Assembly: GCA_033720955.1 (NCBI GenBank)
Contig: JAWWBN010000152.1
Location: forward strand, 1-9,510
Source of the DNA: JAWWBN01 sp033720955
Lineage (GTDB): Bacteria > Acidobacteriota > Thermoanaerobaculia > Multivoradales > JAHEKO01
Length of the DNA: 9,510 bases
Direction: 5' to 3'
Part shown: positions 1 to 6,365 of the stretch, in pieces
How the letters are laid out: the number at the start of each line of letters is the position of its first letter
Numbering within the stretch: position 1 is the first letter of the stretch
Notes under the pieces: model-generated
Told to the model about the DNA's origin: nothing
What the model saw: the letters and a program-made list of their open reading frames with translations, nothing else
The model's database searches: none
Translations under genes and position numbers: made by a program

Positions 1-2364
1 CTGCGGCGCGAGCACCGCCGCCGCGCCTTCATCGAGCGCTTCTGGAGCGAGCGCGACCCCTTCCCCGAGACCCGGCCCAACGAGTTCCGAGAGCTCTGGG
101 AGGCCCGCCGCGCGGCGGTGGCGGAGCGTTTCGGCGGGCCGGTGGACGAGCGCGGCCGCGCCTTCCTCCTGGCCGGCGAGCCGGCGTCGATCGAGATGGA
201 GCCGTGCCCGGCCTGGCTGCCCTCGATGGAGATCTGGCGCTACCGCGGCGGCCGCGAGGCGGCGCCGGCCTTCCACCTGGTCTTCGTGGACGCGCCCGGC
301 GGACGGCGGCTCTGGGCACGTCCCGACAGCCTCGCCGACCTGGTCGCCTGGCCGCGCCGGCAGCCGCTCGCCGGCGAGGCCGACCTGGAGCGCGAGCTGC
401 GCACCCGCTGCGCCGACGGCGGCCGTCTGGTCGCCGACCTGGCGACCGCCGCGAGCTGGGACGAGCTGGACCGGCTCGCCCTCCTCCCACGGCCTTCGAC
501 CGAGTGGGTGGCCACCTTCCTGGCCCGCTCCACCGAGCTTCCCGAGGGCGCCGAGACCTTCCGCGCCACCCTCGACGTCGACTACCCGGCGCGGCACCAG
601 AGCCGGACGGTGGTCCAGGGGCTGGTCACCGTGCCGGTCGAGGAGTGCCGCGCGGAGGGATCGGGCCCCGCGACCGTCTGCCGTTTCGTGCTGGACGGCG
701 AGCTGCTCCGCGACGGCGAGCTCTTCGACGACTTCCGCTACCGCTTCGAGCTCCCCGCCGCGGAGGCCGCCGGCGGCCGGGTGCCCCTGGTCATCCAGCG
801 CTATCTGCGGCCCGGCGAGTACGACCTGGCGATCCGCGTCCACGAGCTCGCCAGCGACCGCTACCACCGCGTCGAGCGCCGGCTCGAGGTGCCGGTGGCG
901 CCGGGCGTCCGGATCGCCTCGACCCCCGTGGTGGCGCCCCCCGCGCCGCCGGTCCCCGCCCCGGCCGCCCAGGGCGAGGCGGGCCTGGCCCCGCTCCTCG
1001 CGGAGGCCAACAGCACCCTCGAGACCGAGGAGCACCGGCTGCTCCTCCGGGTGCCGGAGCGGGGCCTCCTGACCGGCCGGGTGCGGGTGACGGCGTCGGT
1101 CTCCAGCGAGGCCATCGCCAAGGTGGCCTTCTCCCTGAACGGACGGCCGGTGATGACCAAGGCGCGGCCCCCCTTCAGCGTCGAGCTCGACCTGGGGCGG
1201 GCCCCGCGCCTCCACCGGCTCATGGCCGTGGGCGTGGACGCCGAGGGCCGCGAGCTCACCCGCGACCGGCTGCTCCTCAACGTGGGGCCCCAGCGGTTCG
1301 CCGTGCGGCTGCTCGAGCCGCGCCCGGGGCGCTACCGCTACAGCCTGCGCGCCCGCGCCGAGGTGGATCTGCCGCGGGGCGCGCGGCTCGACCGGCTCGA
1401 GATCTACCTCGACGAGACCCGGGTCGCCACCCTCTACCAGCCCCCCTTCACCCAGCCCATCCTGCTGCCCGAGGGCGACGCCATCGCCTACGTCCGGGCC
1501 GTCGCCTACCTGGAGGACGGCAACTCGGCCGAGGACCTGGTGTACGTCAATGCGCCCCAGAACCTGGACTCGGTGCAGATCGACTTCGTGGAGCTCTACA
1601 CCAGCGTCGTGGACAGGAAGGGGCGCCCGGTGGAGGGTCTCACGGCGGAGAGCTTCGAGGTGATCGAGGACGGGTCGCCCCAGCGGCTGGCCCGCTTCGA
1701 CCGGGTGCGCGACCTGCCCATCCACGCCGGCCTGGTGGTGGACGCCTCCACCTCGATGACCGAGGAGCTCGACCAGGCGGAGAAGGCCGCCCTCTCCTTC
1801 TTCCAGCGCGTCATCCGGCCCAAGGACCGGGCGGCGGTCTTCCGCTTCAGCGACCAGCCGGAGCTCCACGTGCCGCTGACGAACAATCTCGAGGCGCTCG
1901 CCGGCGGTCTGGCGGGGCTCGAGGCGGAGGGCGAGACGGCGCTCTGGGACGCGGTGGTCTTCGCCACCTACTACCTGGCCGGAATCCGCGGCAAGAGGGC
2001 CCTGGTGCTGCTGACCGACGGCGAGGACTCGATCAGCCGCAACAGCTTCGCCGAGGCCCTGGAGTTCGCCCGCCGCGCCGGGGTGGCGGTCTACTCCATC
2101 GGTCTCGCCCTGGGGGGCAGCCGCGACTTCGAGGTGCGCAACCTCCTGCGCCGGCTGGCCCGCGAGACCGGGGGCGAGAGCTTCTTCATCGACCGGGCGG
2201 CGCAGCTCGACTCGATCTACGAGCGCATCGAGGAGGAGCTGCGCACCCAGTACCTGCTGGGCTACCAGTCGTCCCAGACCTCCTCCGACGCCTACCGTGA
2301 GGTCGAGGTCCGGGTCCGGGAGCCCGGGCTCACCGCGAAGACGATCCCCGGCTACTACCCGTAG
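1..2364 (+). CDS. GWxTD / Ig-like / VWA-domain protein, 5' partial
   Basis: The reading frame is open from base 1, so the start lies upstream; 787 residues are visible. The order is as follows. Residues 1-90 resemble a GWxTD region (FIERFW, then FGGPVDERGRAFLLAGEP). Residues about 165-310 form a beta-rich segment. A Pro/Ala linker covers about 311-327. Two tandem Ig-like sandwiches follow, marked by KVAFSLNGRPV..PPFSV and RLEIYLDETRV..PPFTQ. A short VWA-leading module (VDRKGRPVEGLTAESFEVIEDG) precedes a C-terminal VWA domain. The MIDAS metal site looks complete: DASTS at 581-585, T646, and TDG with D673. The C-terminal part matches the VWFA-related domain known from Acidobacteriota, whose function is not established; an extracytoplasmic binding or adhesion role is inference. 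The signal peptide, if any, is outside the window. The GWxTD signature is degenerate (GGPVD, lacking W and T). The gene ends 12 bases before maf, so the two are probably cotranscribed. Confidence 0.9.
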   Translation: MRREHRRRAFIERFWSERDPFPETRPNEFRELWEARRAAVAERFGGPVDERGRAFLLAGEPASIEMEPCPAWLPSMEIWRYRGGREAAPAFHLVFVDAPGGRRLWARPDSLADLVAWPRRQPLAGEADLERELRTRCADGGRLVADLATAASWDELDRLALLPRPSTEWVATFLARSTELPEGAETFRATLDVDYPARHQSRTVVQGLVTVPVEECRAEGSGPATVCRFVLDGELLRDGELFDDFRYRFELPAAEAAGGRVPLVIQRYLRPGEYDLAIRVHELASDRYHRVERRLEVPVAPGVRIASTPVVAPPAPPVPAPAAQGEAGLAPLLAEANSTLETEEHRLLLRVPERGLLTGRVRVTASVSSEAIAKVAFSLNGRPVMTKARPPFSVELDLGRAPRLHRLMAVGVDAEGRELTRDRLLLNVGPQRFAVRLLEPRPGRYRYSLRARAEVDLPRGARLDRLEIYLDETRVATLYQPPFTQPILLPEGDAIAYVRAVAYLEDGNSAEDLVYVNAPQNLDSVQIDFVELYTSVVDRKGRPVEGLTAESFEVIEDGSPQRLARFDRVRDLPIHAGLVVDASTSMTEELDQAEKAALSFFQRVIRPKDRAAVFRFSDQPELHVPLTNNLEALAGGLAGLEAEGETALWDAVVFATYYLAGIRGKRALVLLTDGEDSISRNSFAEALEFARRAGVAVYSIGLALGGSRDFEVRNLLRRLARETGGESFFIDRAAQLDSIYERIEEELRTQYLLGYQSSQTSSDAYREVEVRVREPGLTAKTIPGYYP

Positions 2365-2376
2365 ACTCGGGCCGCG

Positions 2377-2946
2377 ATGGAAGAGCTGGTGCTGGCCTCG
2401 GGCTCGCCGCGGCGAAGCGAGCTGCTGTCGGCGCTGGGGCTGCGCTTCACCGTGCGCCCGGTGGACCTCGACGAGTCGGTCCTCCCGGGCGAGGACCCGG
2501 CGGAGTACGTCCTGCGTCTGGCGCGGGAGAAGGCCCGCGCCCGCGCGGGCGACGGCGAGGTCGTGCTGGCCGCGGACACCACCGTGGTTCTGGACGGGCG
2601 GATCCTCGGCAAGCCGGAGGGGGCGGGCGAGGCGCGCCGGATGCTGGCCGAGCTGGCCGGCCGCTGGCACGAGGTGCTCACCGGGGTCGCGCTCTTCGAG
2701 CCCGCCGGTCCCCGTCTGGTGGCCGACCTTGAGACCACCCGGGTGCGGATCGGCGAGCTGGATCCGGCGCGGATCGAGTGGTACGTGGGCACCGGCGAGC
2801 CGCTGGACAAGGCCGGCTCTTACGCCGTTCAGGGGCTGGGCGCCCTCTTCGTGGAGGAGATCCGCGGCAACTACACCAACGTGGTCGGGCTGCCCCTGCC
2901 GCTGACCGCCCGTCTCTTCACCCGGCTGGGGCTGGCGATCTGGTGA
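2377..2946 (+). CDS. maf: Maf-type dTTP/UTP pyrophosphatase
   Basis: Maf proteins hydrolyse non-canonical or excess nucleoside triphosphates to the monophosphate plus pyrophosphate in the cytoplasm. This 189-residue protein has the usual family length and motifs: LASGSPRR at 6-13, AADTTV with the candidate catalytic D67, LGKP at 77-80, and LDKAGSYAVQG at 143-153. The DKAGxYxxQG form is that of the YhdE (dTTP/UTP) subgroup, as opposed to the YceF (m7GTP) subgroup; subgroup specificity is known from the family, and its assignment here is inference. The ATG is favoured because it places the SGSPRR motif at the normal distance from the N-terminus. It lies 12 bases after the VWA stop with no clear Shine-Dalgarno, suggesting translation coupled to the upstream gene. 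It converges on the DUF3052 gene with only 4 bases between the stops. Confidence 0.95.
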   Translation: MEELVLASGSPRRSELLSALGLRFTVRPVDLDESVLPGEDPAEYVLRLAREKARARAGDGEVVLAADTTVVLDGRILGKPEGAGEARRMLAELAGRWHEVLTGVALFEPAGPRLVADLETTRVRIGELDPARIEWYVGTGEPLDKAGSYAVQGLGALFVEEIRGNYTNVVGLPLPLTARLFTRLGLAIW

Positions 2947-2950
2947 TCGC

Positions 2951-3361
2951 TCAGCGGTCCTCGAGGCGGTAGACGAAGCGCAGGCCCGACCAGGTCTCGT
3001 CCACCGCGCAGACCTTGTTGTCCACCAGGCCGGCGTCGAGACCGGTGCGCTGCACCGAGTCGAAGGCCAGGTCGGTGGCCACGCCGGAGCTCTTCTTGGG
3101 CCAGGCCACCCACAGCCCGCCGTCGCGCCGCAGCCGCTCGGCCAGCTTGGGGAACCGTCGCACGAGCTCGCTCCGGCGGCGGCAGAAGAGGACCACCACG
3201 TCGAACCGGCCCGCGGCGCGGCGGCTCAGGACGGCGTCCTCCGGCAGGCCCTCGAGCTGCTCCTCGAAGCCCTCGGGCGCGGCGATCAGACCCACCCGAT
3301 GGCCGGGCTTGATGCCCAGCTTCTTCGCCAGGGGCGTGCCCGAGTAGCCGGCCCTGGCCAC
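2951..3361 (-). CDS. DUF3052 family protein
   Basis: This 136-residue protein begins with a GTG start and the sequence ARAGYSGTPLAKKLGIKPG. It carries the other DUF3052 hallmarks: a LWVAWPKKSSGVATDL block near residues 83-97, GLVDNKVCAVDETWSGL near 110-126, and a short C-terminal strand ending RFVYRLED. The family is uncharacterised and usually forms a small alpha/beta domain; no enzymatic motif is evident to me. It starts 4 bases downstream of the argS stop, on the same strand, so it is almost certainly translated from the argS message. The nearest Shine-Dalgarno-like GGAG is 13 bases from the GTG and therefore weak. The conserved motif beginning immediately after the GTG supports this start. 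No transmembrane or signal segment is visible, so a cytoplasmic location is likely. Confidence 0.88.
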   Translation of the reverse strand: MARAGYSGTPLAKKLGIKPGHRVGLIAAPEGFEEQLEGLPEDAVLSRRAAGRFDVVVLFCRRRSELVRRFPKLAERLRRDGGLWVAWPKKSSGVATDLAFDSVQRTGLDAGLVDNKVCAVDETWSGLRFVYRLEDR

Positions 3362-3365
3362 GGCG

Positions 3366-5285
3366 CTACATCCGCTCCGGGACTTCGAGCCCCATCAGCT
3401 CGAGCAGCGTCGCCATGCCGCGCTCGAAGATCGCCGTCGCGCCGAGCCGCACCGTGCGCAGCGCCTCGTCCTCCTCGTGCAGGATGGGGTGACGGTGGTA
3501 GAAGGCGTTGAACTTCTGCGCCAGCTCCAGCGCCAGCCGGGCCACCATGGAGAGCTCCAGGGAATCGGCGGCGGCCTTCACCCGCTCCGGAATCTGCGCC
3601 ACGGTGAGGGCCAGGTCCCAGAGGTCGTCGCTCCACGCCTCGGGCGCCAGGGAGGCCAGCTCGGCCGGCGAGACTTCGGAGGAGAGCCCCTCCTCCTCCA
3701 GCCGGCGGGCGATGTTCCGCGCCCTCACCATGGAGTAGAGGAGGTACGGCCCGGAGTCGCCCTCGAAGTTGAGCGCCTCGTCGAAGTCGAAGGCGATCAC
3801 CCGGTTCGTCGTGGCGCGGGCCATGAAGAAGCGCAGGGCCGAAGAGGAGATGCGCCGGGCCAGGCCCTCCAGCTCCTCGCCGGCGATCTCCGGGTTGCGG
3901 CGGGCGATCTCCTCCGTAGCCTTCTCCTCGAGCTGGTCCAGGAGGTCGTCGGCCTTGACCCCGATCCCCTTGCGTCCCGACATCTCCAGCCGGCCGTCGC
4001 CCCCGCCCTCCTCGAGCACCCCGAGCTGCCGCGCCGCCGCCGCCGAGAGCGAGACCATCTCGTAGGCGAAGTGGACCGAGCGCTCCGCCTCCTCCACGAA
4101 GCCCAGACGCTCCACCCCGGCCCGCACCACCTGCTGCAGATAGCTCTGGCGGGCGTCGATCACATTGATGACCTTCCAGGCGCCGCCGAAGTCGGGGTGC
4201 TCCTCCTCGCCGTCTTCGGCCACCGACTCCCAGACCCCCGCCTCGCTCCATCTCCGGTAGCCGAAGTCGAGACCCAGGAGACCGAGCTTCCAGAGCTGGT
4301 AGGCGATGTCCTTGCCGACGTAGGTCACGGTGCCGTCGGAGCGCACGATGACCTTGTCGGGGTCCTCCATGCCGGCGAACTCCCGCGTCTCCGAGAGGGG
4401 CATCACCCAGCAGCCGGCGTTCTTGCCCTCCCTCTCGAGCCGGATCGCCCCCTTCTCCCGCAGCTCCTCGAAGGCGCGCCGGAAGAAGTCGAGCCCGAGG
4501 ATCGAGCTCTCGTGGGTCAGCAGGTCGTAGGAGACGCCCAGCCGCGTCATGGTGCCCAGATGGCGCCGCACCACCCGGCGGGCGACGATCCGGCCGACCT
4601 CGGCCCGCGGACCGCTGCCCGCCTCGAGCTCGTGCAGGGTGCGGCGGCGCAGCTCCCGGCGCCCCTCGTCCTCCTCGTACCAGCGGCCCACCTCGCTGTA
4701 GAGGTCCCAGCACCGGTAGTCGAAGGGCTCCCCGACCGCCGCGATCTCCGCCGCGCCCATGCCCTCGAGGTCCACGAAGCCGACCACGACGTCGGCGAGC
4801 TGGACCCCGGTGTCGTCGATGTAGTTCTGCACCTCCACCGGGTGGCCCAGCGCCCGCAGCAGCCGCACCAGGATGTCGCCCAGGACGGCGTTGCGCAGAT
4901 GGCCGATGTGGGCGGCCTTGTTCGGGTTGATGTTGGTGTGCTCGACCACCACCTTGGGCAGATCCGCGGCCGCGCGGAGCAACGGCTCGGTCAGCAGCCG
5001 CTGCGCCGCCCTGCCGCGGTCGATCGAGACGTTCAGGAAGCCCGGCCCCTCCACCTTGACCGCACGCACCCACGGCGGCAGCTCCCAGCCGGCGGCGATC
5101 TCCTCGCCGATGGCCCGCGGGTTGCGCTTCAGCTCGCGGGCGAGCTGCAGGCCGGCGGTGAGCGCCAGGTCGCCGAGCTCGCGCCGCGGCGGCACCTCGA
5201 CGCTCGCCGTGAAGTCCAGGCCGTAGAGGTCGCGGACCCGGCTCTCGAGACGCGAGCAGAGCTCGCTCTTCCACGCCGCCAGCAT
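3366..5285 (-). CDS. argS: Arginyl-tRNA synthetase
   Basis: ArgRS charges tRNA-Arg with arginine, using ATP, in the cytoplasm. The 639-residue product shows the family layout. There is an N-terminal Add1-type domain (about 1-110) and the HIGH signature AHIGHLRNAVLGD (125-137; HIGH at 126-129). The class I Rossmann core includes NYIDDTG (154-160), YVGKDIAYQ (322-330) and VIDARQSY (375-382). The signature loop MSGRKG (435-440) stands in for KMSKS. The C-terminal DALR anticodon-binding domain starts near EGDSGPYLLYSM (508-519) and ends with the typical LEVPERM. It is somewhat longer than E. coli ArgRS (577); the extra length includes an acidic segment around 348-370 and a Gly/Glu-rich stretch before the signature loop. 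The residue before MSGRKG is Glu where Lys is common. The ATG has no obvious Shine-Dalgarno. The gene is divergent from the macro gene and followed after 4 bases by the DUF3052 gene. Confidence 0.97.
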   Translation of the reverse strand: MLAAWKSELCSRLESRVRDLYGLDFTASVEVPPRRELGDLALTAGLQLARELKRNPRAIGEEIAAGWELPPWVRAVKVEGPGFLNVSIDRGRAAQRLLTEPLLRAAADLPKVVVEHTNINPNKAAHIGHLRNAVLGDILVRLLRALGHPVEVQNYIDDTGVQLADVVVGFVDLEGMGAAEIAAVGEPFDYRCWDLYSEVGRWYEEDEGRRELRRRTLHELEAGSGPRAEVGRIVARRVVRRHLGTMTRLGVSYDLLTHESSILGLDFFRRAFEELREKGAIRLEREGKNAGCWVMPLSETREFAGMEDPDKVIVRSDGTVTYVGKDIAYQLWKLGLLGLDFGYRRWSEAGVWESVAEDGEEEHPDFGGAWKVINVIDARQSYLQQVVRAGVERLGFVEEAERSVHFAYEMVSLSAAAARQLGVLEEGGGDGRLEMSGRKGIGVKADDLLDQLEEKATEEIARRNPEIAGEELEGLARRISSSALRFFMARATTNRVIAFDFDEALNFEGDSGPYLLYSMVRARNIARRLEEEGLSSEVSPAELASLAPEAWSDDLWDLALTVAQIPERVKAAADSLELSMVARLALELAQKFNAFYHRHPILHEEDEALRTVRLGATAIFERGMATLLELMGLEVPERM

Positions 5286-5307
5286 CGCGGCGGGGAGTCT
5301 ACCGCAG

Positions 5308-5324
5308 CCGCCGGAGGCCGGCGG
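5308..5324. repeat. Perfect GC-rich inverted repeat in the argS/macro intergenic region
   Basis: CCGCCGG and CCGGCGG are exact reverse complements separated by AGG. The dyad lies on the left shoulder of the AT-rich core. For the macro promoter it occupies the place where a -35 element would be. For a leftward argS transcript it would sit at or just inside the 5' end of the leader. It could be a protein-binding operator or an RNA hairpin, but short GC-rich dyads also arise by chance in DNA of this composition. Confidence 0.45.
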
Positions 5325-5325
5325 T

Positions 5326-5334
5326 TGTTATAAT
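5326..5334 (+). promoter_or_regulatory. Extended -10 promoter element, possibly bidirectional
   Basis: TGTTATAAT matches the bacterial extended -10 consensus (TGnTATAAT) exactly, 35 bases before the macro-gene ATG and in the only AT-rich spot of the window. No good TTGACA-like -35 is seen at normal spacing, which fits an extended -10 promoter. The core TTATAA is palindromic, so the opposite strand reads TATAAC (complement of 5327-5332), a plausible -10 for argS with a leader of roughly 35 bases. That one AT core serves both genes is inference. Confidence 0.65.
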
Positions 5335-5348
5335 TCCGCTTCGCGGAA
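5334..5348. repeat. Perfect inverted repeat over the predicted macro-gene start site
   Basis: TTCCGC and GCGGAA are exact reverse complements separated by TTC, and the left arm begins on the last base of the -10 hexamer. The centre falls at about 5341, where a rightward transcript would be expected to begin. This is a typical place for a repressor operator; no regulator gene is in the window to match it. Alternatively it could form a small stem at the 5' end of the transcript. Confidence 0.5.
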
Positions 5349-5360
5349 AACCTTTCTCTC

Positions 5361-5366
5361 GGGGGG
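5361..5366 (+). promoter_or_regulatory. Ribosome binding site of the macro gene
   Basis: A run of six G residues ends 3 bases before the ATG at 5370. The run is a G-rich but imperfect Shine-Dalgarno and the spacing is tight. It still favours this ATG over the in-frame ATG at 5397, because the intervening residues (HVKIE) fit a macro-domain first strand. Confidence 0.45.
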
Positions 5367-5369
5367 TTC

Positions 5370-5912
5370 ATGGCGGAGAGGCATGTGAAGATCGAGATGA
5401 ACGGCACCCTCCTCGAGCTGCTCGACGGGGACCTGACCGAGCTCGACGTGGAGGCGATCGTCAACGCCGCCAACGAGAAGCTCCAGCTCGGCGGCGGCGT
5501 GGCGGGTGCCATCCGCGACAAGGGGGGCCCGTCGATCCAGAAGGAGTGCGACCGGATCGGCGGCACCGCCGTCGGCACCGCCGTGATCACCGGAGCCGGA
5601 AACCTCTCCGCCAAGCACGTCATCCACGCCGTGGGACCCAAGATGGGCGAAGGGGACGAGGACCGGAAGCTGTCGTCGGCGGTGCGCTCGTCCCTGGCCC
5701 TGGCCGATCGGCACGGGCTCCGCTCCGTGGCCCTGCCGGCCATCTCCACGGGCTCGTTCGGGTTCCCCATGGACCGCTGCGCCCGCATCACCCTGACCGA
5801 GATCCACCGCTATCTCCAGGGCGGCACCAAGCTCGAGCGGGTGGTCGTCTGTCTGCACGGCGAGAAGCCGTTCAACACCTTCCGCACCGAGCTGCGGCGC
5901 GGCTTCCGGTAG
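5370..5912 (+). CDS. Macro-domain (ADP-ribose-binding) protein
   Basis: This 180-residue protein is a single macro domain with no attached domain. Visible motifs are GDLTELDVEAIVNAAN (20-35), where D21 and N35 fit the adenine- and distal-ribose-contacting positions of the fold; LGGGVAGAIRDKGG (40-53), the glycine-rich loop 1; KHVIHAVGP (82-90); and LPAISTGSFGFP (122-133), the phosphate-binding loop 2. Macro domains bind ADP-ribose or its derivatives, and several remove ADP-ribose from proteins or nucleic acids or deacetylate O-acetyl-ADP-ribose. Loop 1 reads GGGVAGAI rather than the MacroD-type GGGVDGAIH, so the Asp and His typical of MacroD hydrolases are absent. It looks closer to the archaeal AF1521-like or ALC1-like groups, where binding may be the main activity. 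It is transcribed alone, divergent from argS, from an extended -10 promoter flanked by dyads. No ADP-ribosyltransferase partner lies nearby. Confidence 0.93.
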   Translation: MAERHVKIEMNGTLLELLDGDLTELDVEAIVNAANEKLQLGGGVAGAIRDKGGPSIQKECDRIGGTAVGTAVITGAGNLSAKHVIHAVGPKMGEGDEDRKLSSAVRSSLALADRHGLRSVALPAISTGSFGFPMDRCARITLTEIHRYLQGGTKLERVVVCLHGEKPFNTFRTELRRGFR

Positions 5913-5914
5913 GC

Positions 5915-5938
5915 GGGCCGGACCTGCCGGTCCGGTCC
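5915..5938. terminator. GC-rich hairpin between convergent genes
   Basis: CCGGACC (5918-5924) and GGTCCGG (5929-5935) form a perfect 7-bp stem with a TGCC loop. The stem is extended by a G-U and two G-C pairs to about 10 bp. It starts 3 bases after the macro stop and ends before the stop of the convergent 139-residue gene. There is no T tract on either side, so it is not a classical intrinsic terminator, but its position between two converging genes makes a bidirectional terminator or 3'-end stabiliser plausible. Confidence 0.45.
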
Positions 5939-5945
5939 CCCTCGC

Positions 5946-6365
5946 CTAGCTCACCAGATACGCGCTGGCGCGCACCTGGAGCCGCGCGCGAGACTCGAAG
6001 CCGCTGCCGTTCAGGGCGAAGGCGCTGCTGCCGGAGAGCACCGGCAGGACGATCCAGCCGTCGAAGCTGACGTCCGAGTTGTAGGGCGGCACCACCGGCT
6101 CGATCTCGGCCAGCTTGATCCAGTGGTCGTCCTCGGGGTCGATGGCGCAGCAGAGCTCGACGTAGGCCCGGTCCAGGTCGATCGACAGGCCCCCCGAGGC
6201 GTACCAGATGGACACCACGAAGCGCGCCTCGTCGTAGCGCCGGGTGTCGATCCGCTGCGCGCCCTTGACCACCAGCGGGAAGCGGAACCGCCCGCCGCTG
6301 TCCGTGGCGAAGATCTCGGCCGGCGGGTCGAACTGGATCTGCAGCGGCTCGGTTTCGCGATTCAA
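5946..6365 (-). CDS. Uncharacterised 139-residue protein coupled to the aldolase gene
   Basis: I do not recognise this protein's family. The 139-residue sequence reads like one compact, beta-rich domain: alternating hydrophobic strands (FRFPLVV, ARFVVSIWY, RAYVELCCAI), a conserved-looking acidic/aromatic stretch (DPEDDHWIKLAEIEPVVPPY), then FDGWIVLPVL, SAFALNGSGFES and a closing ARLQVRASAYLV. There is a Cys-Cys pair and no signal peptide or membrane segment. Codon use is like its neighbours, and the coherent protein sequence argues for a real gene. The start is TTG, overlapping the aldolase stop by 4 bases (TTGA), with a purine-rich GAGGCGAG just upstream; no ATG start is available, because the rest of the frame contains no methionine. 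It is last in the - strand operon. The function is unknown; a ligand- or partner-binding beta-sandwich is only a guess from the strand pattern. Confidence 0.75.
   Translation of the reverse strand: MNRETEPLQIQFDPPAEIFATDSGGRFRFPLVVKGAQRIDTRRYDEARFVVSIWYASGGLSIDLDRAYVELCCAIDPEDDHWIKLAEIEPVVPPYNSDVSFDGWIVLPVLSGSSAFALNGSGFESRARLQVRASAYLVS

Noticed and set aside
204..2300. 698-codon + strand frame inside the VWA gene
   Set aside because: It is an out-of-frame Arg/Pro/Gly-rich translation with no motif, while the overlapping frame carries complete VWA residues.
3477..5333. 618-codon + strand open frame opposite argS
   Set aside because: It is the mirror frame of a clear arginyl-tRNA synthetase; its low-complexity His/Leu/Arg/Glu-rich translation is what GC-rich antisense frames give.
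5397..5399. Alternative ATG start for the macro gene
   Set aside because: Starting here would remove the first strand of the macro fold; the ATG at 5370 has a G-run just upstream and fits the domain boundary.
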